Shown here: in pieces, positions 59,969 through 64,000 of the stretch
Position numbering within the stretch: position 1 is the stretch's first letter
How the letters are laid out: the number at the start of each line of letters is the position of its first letter
Source of the DNA: Desulfovibrio subterraneus
GTDB lineage: Bacteria > Desulfobacterota > Desulfovibrionia > Desulfovibrionales > Desulfovibrionaceae
Direction: 5' to 3'
Assembly (NCBI RefSeq): GCF_013340285.1
Contig: NZ_BLVO01000016.1
Location: 423,021 to 487,020, forward strand
DNA length: 64,000 nucleotides
Notes under the pieces: generated by a model
Told to the model about the DNA's origin: nothing
Databases searched by the model: none
The model's input: only the letters and a program-made list of their open reading frames with translations
Position numbers and translations under genes: made by a program

Positions 59969-60934
59969 TTACCCTTTCGGGCCGTCTTCGATGGGGTGGA
60001 AGAAGGGCGAATAGTCATCCCAGAAATTGGGTTCGCTGCAGCCTATGCAGGGGGCACCGGCCTTGACGGGCCAGTTCACCTGATTGAACAGGGCAGTGGG
60101 GCAGTTGTTGTAGGTGTAGGGTCCCTTGCATCCGAGCTTGTAGAGGCACCAGCCCTTCTTGGCTTCGGGGCTGTCAAAACTCAGGGCGAACTCGCCGCTG
60201 TTGAAGTGCTTCTGACGCGGACACTGCGAGTGCACGGTGTCGCCGTAGAACAGCGTGGGCCTGTTCCAGTGGTCCAGATCGGGCATGCCCTTGGTGAGCA
60301 GGTGCACCACGGTGCCGACAAAGTTCATGGGGTTGGGCGGACAGCCCGCAATGTTGATGGCGTTTACCCCAACTGCCTTGAGCGCTTCGTTCACGCCCTT
60401 GGCGCCGGAGAGATTGGGTCTGGCAGCCTGCACGCCGCCAAAGCTGGCGCAGGAACCCATGGCAATGGTGGCCTTGGCCTTGGATGCCACCCGCGCACAC
60501 AGTTGGAACATGGTTTCGCCGCCGACCTTGCCGTATTCGCCCCCGTGGAAGGTGGGTATGCCGCCTTCGATAACACAGATGAATCCTTCGGGGTTGGTTA
60601 TGGCCTTTTCCAGCGCCGCATGCGCTGCCGTGCCTGCAGCCGCCATGACCGTTTCGCAGTAATCGAGCGAAATGGTGCTCATGATTATTTCATCAAAATA
60701 GGGTTCATAGGCCCTGAGCAGGCCTTCGGTGCAGCCTGTGCATTCCGCGCAGTGCAGATACACGACCGAGGGACGCTTCTTTGTGGTGAGGGCATGGGCC
60801 ACTTCGGCGGCGAATCCGGGTCCAAGCCCGATGAACGTGGCCATGAGCCCGCAGAATTTCATGAAGTCGCGTCGGCTTACGCCACCCTGTCCGGCCATCA
60901 TCTTCAGTCCGTCAAATCTGGTTCCGTTCGGCAT
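59969..60934 (-). CDS. hynB: [NiFe] hydrogenase small subunit with Tat signal
   Basis: 321 residues, GGGAGG 6 bases upstream of the ATG. Twin-arginine signal [30 protein letters not shown] exports the folded complex. The mature part has the proximal cluster motif [17 protein letters not shown], and [37 protein letters not shown] and C-terminal cluster ligands ([46 protein letters not shown]). It carries electrons from the NiFe site to the cytochrome encoded 15 bp upstream in the same operon. No C-terminal membrane helix, hence a soluble periplasmic enzyme. Confidence 0.95.
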   Translation of the reverse strand: MPNGTRFDGLKMMAGQGGVSRRDFMKFCGLMATFIGLGPGFAAEVAHALTTKKRPSVVYLHCAECTGCTEGLLRAYEPYFDEIIMSTISLDYCETVMAAAGTAAHAALEKAITNPEGFICVIEGGIPTFHGGEYGKVGGETMFQLCARVASKAKATIAMGSCASFGGVQAARPNLSGAKGVNEALKAVGVNAINIAGCPPNPMNFVGTVVHLLTKGMPDLDHWNRPTLFYGDTVHSQCPRQKHFNSGEFALSFDSPEAKKGWCLYKLGCKGPYTYNNCPTALFNQVNWPVKAGAPCIGCSEPNFWDDYSPFFHPIEDGPKG

Positions 60935-60949
60935 GTGATCCTCCCGGGG

Positions 60950-61351
60950 CTATTTGGGTTTATGGCAGGCGGTGGTACAGCCCACGGGGTTCTTGCCGCC
61001 TTCGGAGCGCATCTGCGTATGACAGCCCAGACAGCTGGGAGGCCCCGGCGAATGCCATGCCCTGTAGAAACCGGATTCCGCAGTGGGATCATCGTCGGTA
61101 TGGCACTGGCGGCAGGGCACATACTTGCCGAGGGTCTTGTCGGTTTCCTTGTGGTGGCAGTCGCGACAGGCCAGCCGGATGGCATGGAAACCGTGGGGGA
61201 AGCTGACAGGGGCCACCCATGAATTCAGCTTCTGATTTCCTTTGGGGCGCTCGATCAGAACCTTGTCCGGCACTTCGTACGCCAGCACGGTGGTGACGGC
61301 GAATATGAGCATGGCCGTCAGCGACACAAAAAGTAACATGTTGCGAAGCAT
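60950..61351 (-). CDS. Tetraheme cytochrome c3-type electron acceptor of the hydrogenase
   Basis: 133 residues from the ATG at 61349-61351 (AGGAGG 4 bases upstream). Export signal MLRNMLLFVSLTAMLIFAVTTVLA. Four heme sites: CRDCH, CRQCH, CLGCH and CTTACH. The last has three residues between the cysteines instead of the standard two (or the four seen in many c3 proteins). Extra His (FPHGFHAIR, HHKETD, RAWHSPG) can be the distal ligands of bis-His hemes. Placed first in the operon ahead of hynB and hynA, it resembles the dedicated cytochrome of the Desulfovibrio HynABC3 hydrogenase. Confidence 0.9.
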   Translation of the reverse strand: MLRNMLLFVSLTAMLIFAVTTVLAYEVPDKVLIERPKGNQKLNSWVAPVSFPHGFHAIRLACRDCHHKETDKTLGKYVPCRQCHTDDDPTAESGFYRAWHSPGPPSCLGCHTQMRSEGGKNPVGCTTACHKPK

Positions 61352-61691
61352 GGAACCTCCTGATGGATGGGGTGACAACACACATGCCAGAATATCGCGA
61401 AACGTCTGCCCGTATATTATAAGTGGGTTGGAATAGAGGGTGCCCTGTAAGGGGCGTGTCTGGAGCAAAGAAGGGGGGGAAGAGGCAAGTTCGGATGGCG
61501 CATACGGAGTGACTGTTTGGGGCAACTCCTTGGACAAAACGCCCTGAACAGCACCTGAACAGCACTCGAACAGGACCTTGGACAGAGCTTTGGAGAGGCA
61601 GATGGAGCGGCAGATGGAGCGGTAGGAACGCAAAAAAGAAAAGCGGGGTGGTTAACCCCGCTTTTTCAAGTATGGCAGCATGCCGCAACTG
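61352..61691. promoter_or_regulatory. Region upstream of the hydrogenase operon
   Basis: 340 bp. A perfect TATAAT on the minus strand (61416-61421) lies about 65 bp before the cytochrome start; I see no matching -35. Further up are short direct repeats (GAACAGCACC/GAACAGCACT near 61545-61570 and GCAGATGGAGCG twice at 61600-61623) and the terminator of the next operon. Confidence 0.4.
61639..61666 (-). terminator. Rho-independent terminator after the small phosphatase-like gene
   Basis: Perfect 10-bp stem AAAAGCGGGG / CCCCGCTTTT with a 7-base loop, followed on the minus strand by CTTTTTTG. 26 bp after the stop at 61692. T-runs on both sides make it usable in both directions. Confidence 0.92.
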
Positions 61692-62270
61692 CTATGCGCA
61701 GTCGTGCTTGTCCCAGGGTTCGCGGTTGTCGCGAGCCAGGGCGCCTTCCATGCGGATGAGGGCTTCTTTCAGCTTGGTGGTTTCATCCAGCTTCATGTTG
61801 GCGCTCTTCAGAGCCTGATACAGGATGGCACCGCAGCATTCGGTGGTGATGGGGAAGTCGGTGATGTATGCCAGAGTGGGCACGATGTCCTTGGCGCAGG
61901 CTGCGCGGTCCACGGAACCGGCCTTGGCGTTGATGCCGGACCCCTGCAGAACGAGGGCGTTCTTGGCGGCAACGGCGATAACGGTCTTGCGGTCGGCGGC
62001 GTCCAGAATGGTAGCCAGAGCGGCATCAAGGGCAGCGGTGTCGGCATTGCCGAGGTCGATCAGGCCGAGGGCCACGCCGTTTTCAATGGCGGCTGCCACG
62101 TCCTGGGGCTGCAGGGCGGTAACGGTTTCAGCGGCCACAGCAGCGTCGATCACGTCGCCGGCTGCAAAATTGGCGAACTTCACGCCCTTCTTGAGCAGCT
62201 TTTCAATGGAAGCGCCTGCGCCGAGTTCGGCTGCGGGGGCAAGTACGATAAGAGCTTTCTTCTCAGCCAT
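61692..62270 (-). CDS. 192-residue protein resembling part of an alkaline-phosphatase fold
   Basis: Starts MAEKKALIVLAPAAELGAGASIEKLL. Ala-rich, with alternating helices and strands. The stretch CAKDIVPTLAYITDFPITTECCGAILYQALK follows the pattern found near the end of type I phosphodiesterase / alkaline phosphatase enzymes (D-I-x-P-T-x-x-Y). No metal-binding catalytic set is visible, so enzymatic activity is doubtful. Codon use is strongly biased, suggesting high expression. It lies 68 bp after the large phosphatase-superfamily gene on the same strand and is closed by a terminator; I infer an accessory or regulatory partner of that enzyme. Confidence 0.6.
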   Translation of the reverse strand: MAEKKALIVLAPAAELGAGASIEKLLKKGVKFANFAAGDVIDAAVAAETVTALQPQDVAAAIENGVALGLIDLGNADTAALDAALATILDAADRKTVIAVAAKNALVLQGSGINAKAGSVDRAACAKDIVPTLAYITDFPITTECCGAILYQALKSANMKLDETTKLKEALIRMEGALARDNREPWDKHDCA

Positions 62271-62338
62271 GATTCAATCCTTGCAGGTATACCCCGTGCG
62301 GCAGAGCGGGTCTGCCGCACGGGATGAGATGTTTGGAA

Positions 62339-64000
62339 TTACTTAACCAGGTTGGGGTCTTCCATGATCTGGTACATGATGCCGCCTTCGGCATCGTCCG
62401 GAATGGGGTTACCGGTGGCGTAGCAGATGGTGGGCACGATGTCGGCCAGCCAGCGGGGACGTTCGTACTTGAAGTTCTTCTTGATGTTGGGGCCCTTGAA
62501 CAGAAGGATGTTCTTCAGGCTGCCGCATCCGGATTCGCCGGTGGGGAACCCGTAGCCGTGTTCTGCCATGTATTCGGGCTTCAGTGCGTATACAACGTCA
62601 CCGGCCTGGGCGCCGCCCATGCCGAACACGGTTGCATCTTCCTTGCGCACTGCCAGCAGCACGGGGCGTTCGCCGGTGTCGGGGTGCTTGAAGTCGAGCA
62701 GGGCGTCGATGATCTGGTCGCGCACCTTTTCATAATCTTCAGCTTCAACAATGCCGCCCGGGTACTTGTCCTTCAGGTTCACGTACACGAACATGTAGCG
62801 CTGGGGCACTGCCACAGACTTGGAAACGTCCAGCACGTAGTTGAAGCCTTCGGTTTCTTCGTAGATTTCCCAGTAGTTCTCGGAATTCTTGGGCTCGTAG
62901 TGGCACAGACCCTTGGCCTTGAGTGCCTCTGCGGTGTTCAGAATGGGACCGATGGGGGTTGCGCCGTGGTCGGAGCACAGGCAGACGAGGGTTTCGTCGC
63001 CGAAGATTTCCATCATCTTGCCGAGCATGCGGTCTTCGATCTGGTAAATCTTGCGTTCCATGTCGTAGGCGCGGTTGCGTACTTCTTCGTCCTTGCTGTC
63101 CATGTCGCCCAGCCAGCCGTGGTAGAACCAGTCGATGGGGTGGGAGTGCATGTAGAAGAGGTCCCAGTCGGCATTGGAGGTCAGCAGGCTGGAAGCGACA
63201 CGCACGAGCCAGTCGGAATGGAACTGGGCCAGTTCGACCACGGTGTCCATGTCCAGAATGCCGTGCATGAAGCCCACGAGACCGATGTCGTTGGCGATGA
63301 CGTCATGGGAGAAGTCGATGTCGCCAGCTGCCTCGGCAGGAGCAATGAAGCCGCGATGACCGGAAATGCCGGTGATGTAGAGCTTGAATTCTTCGGCATC
63401 GTCGGAAAGGCTGATCAGCTTGCAGCGGAAGGTGCCCTTCTCGTTGCGGCCGTCTTCCTTGACGGTGAAGTCGTGCACCACGGGGGCGCTCCACTTGCCG
63501 GTGGTGATGGTGAAGAAGGCCTTGGAGTAGTCCTTTTCAGGACACAGCGCGAAGGTGTCGAAACCGTCGTCGCCGCTTTCCCAGCACAGGCCGTACCAGG
63601 TCTGGTTTTCCAGCGGGGACATGGATTCCTTGAAAGCCATGTCTACGGTGAACTCCAGAGGCTCATCGCACTCGGGAAGGTTCGCCCAGCCGCGTGCCTT
63701 ATCAAAGCTGGCCTGCACACCCATGGGGAAGAAGTCGCTGGAGATGACGCTTTCGGAAGCGAGGAATTCGCGGTGCGCGTTGCCTTCTTCCATCCAGCGG
63801 GTTTCAGCAGGGGAGATGCCTTCGCCCATGACCATGACGCCGTTCTTCATCTTGCTCGGCCATGCCATGGGGTAGTTGACGACGATGCACTTCTTGCCGT
63901 CCTTGTCCCAACGGTCCCAGATGGTCTGAGCGGTCAGGATTTCGGAACCGAATGCCTGTACGGTCTGCTTATGTTCGAGGCTTCTGCCTTCAACGTAGTA
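62339..64000 (-). CDS. Alkaline phosphatase superfamily / type I phosphodiesterase-like enzyme (5' end outside window)
   Basis: The frame is still open at position 64000, so the N-terminus is outside the window; an internal Met at 63866-63868 is not the start. At least 553 residues are visible. Metal-site motifs of the superfamily: DWDLFYMHSHPIDWFYHGW, VCLCSDHGATPIG, and YGFPTGESGCGSLKNILLFKGPNI followed by LADIVPTICYATGNPIPDDAEGG, the usual C-terminal block of type I phosphodiesterases/nucleotide pyrophosphatases. The early part (ECDEPLEFTVDMAF.., GTFRCKLISLSDDAEEFKLYITGISGHRG) resembles the insert of bacterial alkaline-phosphatase family proteins of unknown substrate. No signal peptide can be judged. 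Heavily biased codons suggest high expression. Confidence 0.85.
   Translation of the reverse strand, partial: YYVEGRSLEHKQTVQAFGSEILTAQTIWDRWDKDGKKCIVVNYPMAWPSKMKNGVMVMGEGISPAETRWMEEGNAHREFLASESVISSDFFPMGVQASFDKARGWANLPECDEPLEFTVDMAFKESMSPLENQTWYGLCWESGDDGFDTFALCPEKDYSKAFFTITTGKWSAPVVHDFTVKEDGRNEKGTFRCKLISLSDDAEEFKLYITGISGHRGFIAPAEAAGDIDFSHDVIANDIGLVGFMHGILDMDTVVELAQFHSDWLVRVASSLLTSNADWDLFYMHSHPIDWFYHGWLGDMDSKDEEVRNRAYDMERKIYQIEDRMLGKMMEIFGDETLVCLCSDHGATPIGPILNTAEALKAKGLCHYEPKNSENYWEIYEETEGFNYVLDVSKSVAVPQRYMFVYVNLKDKYPGGIVEAEDYEKVRDQIIDALLDFKHPDTGERPVLLAVRKEDATVFGMGGAQAGDVVYALKPEYMAEHGYGFPTGESGCGSLKNILLFKGPNIKKNFKYERPRWLADIVPTICYATGNPIPDDAEGGIMYQIMEDPNLVK

Noticed and set aside
58241-61222. 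993-codon open frame on the plus strand across the hydrogenase genes
   Set aside because: Antisense to hynA, hynB and the cytochrome gene, all three of which have intact cofactor motifs and ribosome sites; the antisense product matches nothing and lacks a ribosome site.
1-64000. CRISPR array, tRNA, rRNA or insertion sequence
   Set aside because: No regularly spaced repeats of the right size, no tRNA-like cloverleaf or rRNA stretch noticed, and no transposase motif in any frame.

Overview
The window looks like chromosome of a Desulfovibrio-type sulfate reducer (Desulfovibrionales). The evidence is the gene set on the right half: an alcohol dehydrogenase / HdrCBA / FlxDCBA / aldehyde oxidoreductase block, a tetraheme cytochrome c3 with a periplasmic [NiFe] hydrogenase, and a 219-residue low-molecular-weight assimilatory-type sulfite reductase, with sigma-54 control of the alcohol genes. 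Coding GC is fairly high and quite even, with lower-GC non-coding patches near 3.4-4.2 kb and 17.8-18.2 kb. I saw no transposase, tRNA, rRNA or CRISPR array.

Layout. (1) 1-3.3 kb, minus strand: a signalling unit of a periplasmic NMT1/THI5-like binding protein, a membrane PP2C phosphatase of SpoIIE/RsbU type and a STAS antagonist cut by the window edge. (2) 3.3-4.3 kb: AT-richer, almost gene-free. (3) 4.3-5.2 kb: a formyltransferase-fold protein read from a TTG start, convergent with and overlapping the next operon. (4) 14.8-5.2 kb, minus strand: a membrane/export operon with two PF04392-type binding proteins, a DUF697 protein, a SyrD/PvdE-type cyclic-peptide ABC exporter, a six-cysteine exported protein, an SPFH/band-7 protein, a 55-residue two-helix protein and an MFS protein carrying its own sensor domains. 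(5) 15-17.8 kb, minus strand: phosphopantetheinyl transferase, type II thioesterase and a KamA-family radical SAM aminomutase. (6) 18.2-40.0 kb, plus strand: a 5662-residue NRPS-PKS hybrid, a 1220-residue terminal NRPS and a periplasmic S12 (beta-lactamase fold) hydrolase, all overlapping and closed by a strong terminator at 40143. (7) 40.5-44.3 kb: Fe-alcohol dehydrogenase, PAS histidine kinase and NtrC-type regulator. (8) 44.6-54.6 kb: adh-hdrCBA-flxDCBA-aor. (9) 54.7-58.0 kb: a TrfA-like initiator protein, a 64-residue protein, sulfite reductase and DUF169. (10) 58.2-61.4 kb: cytochrome c3-hynB-hynA. (11) 61.7-64 kb: a small phosphatase-fold-like protein and an alkaline-phosphatase-superfamily enzyme cut by the right edge.

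The new system most worth attention is regions 4-6. The assembly line reads C-A(Tyr-like)-T / C-T-E / C-T / C-A(Ser)-T / KS-DH-KR-T / C-halfC // A(Gln-like)-MT-T-TE. Two amino-acid modules have no adenylation domain and the ketide module has no acyltransferase, so three of six carrier domains must be loaded in trans. An S12 hydrolase with a signal peptide is translationally coupled to the last synthetase gene, and an exporter of the family that moves pyoverdine precursors and cyclic lipopeptides lies close by. I infer a peptide made with a protecting N-acyl group, exported, then matured in the periplasm, by analogy with precolibactin/ClbP and ferribactin/PvdE-PvdQ.

In regions 7-8 the two alcohol dehydrogenase genes share a 19-bp inverted-repeat operator (TGTCA-N3-TGACA core, two copies before each) and -24/-12 promoters. 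The kinase and regulator between them are the obvious controllers. The alcohol block would oxidise alcohol to acid and pass NADH electrons through FlxABCD-HdrABC.
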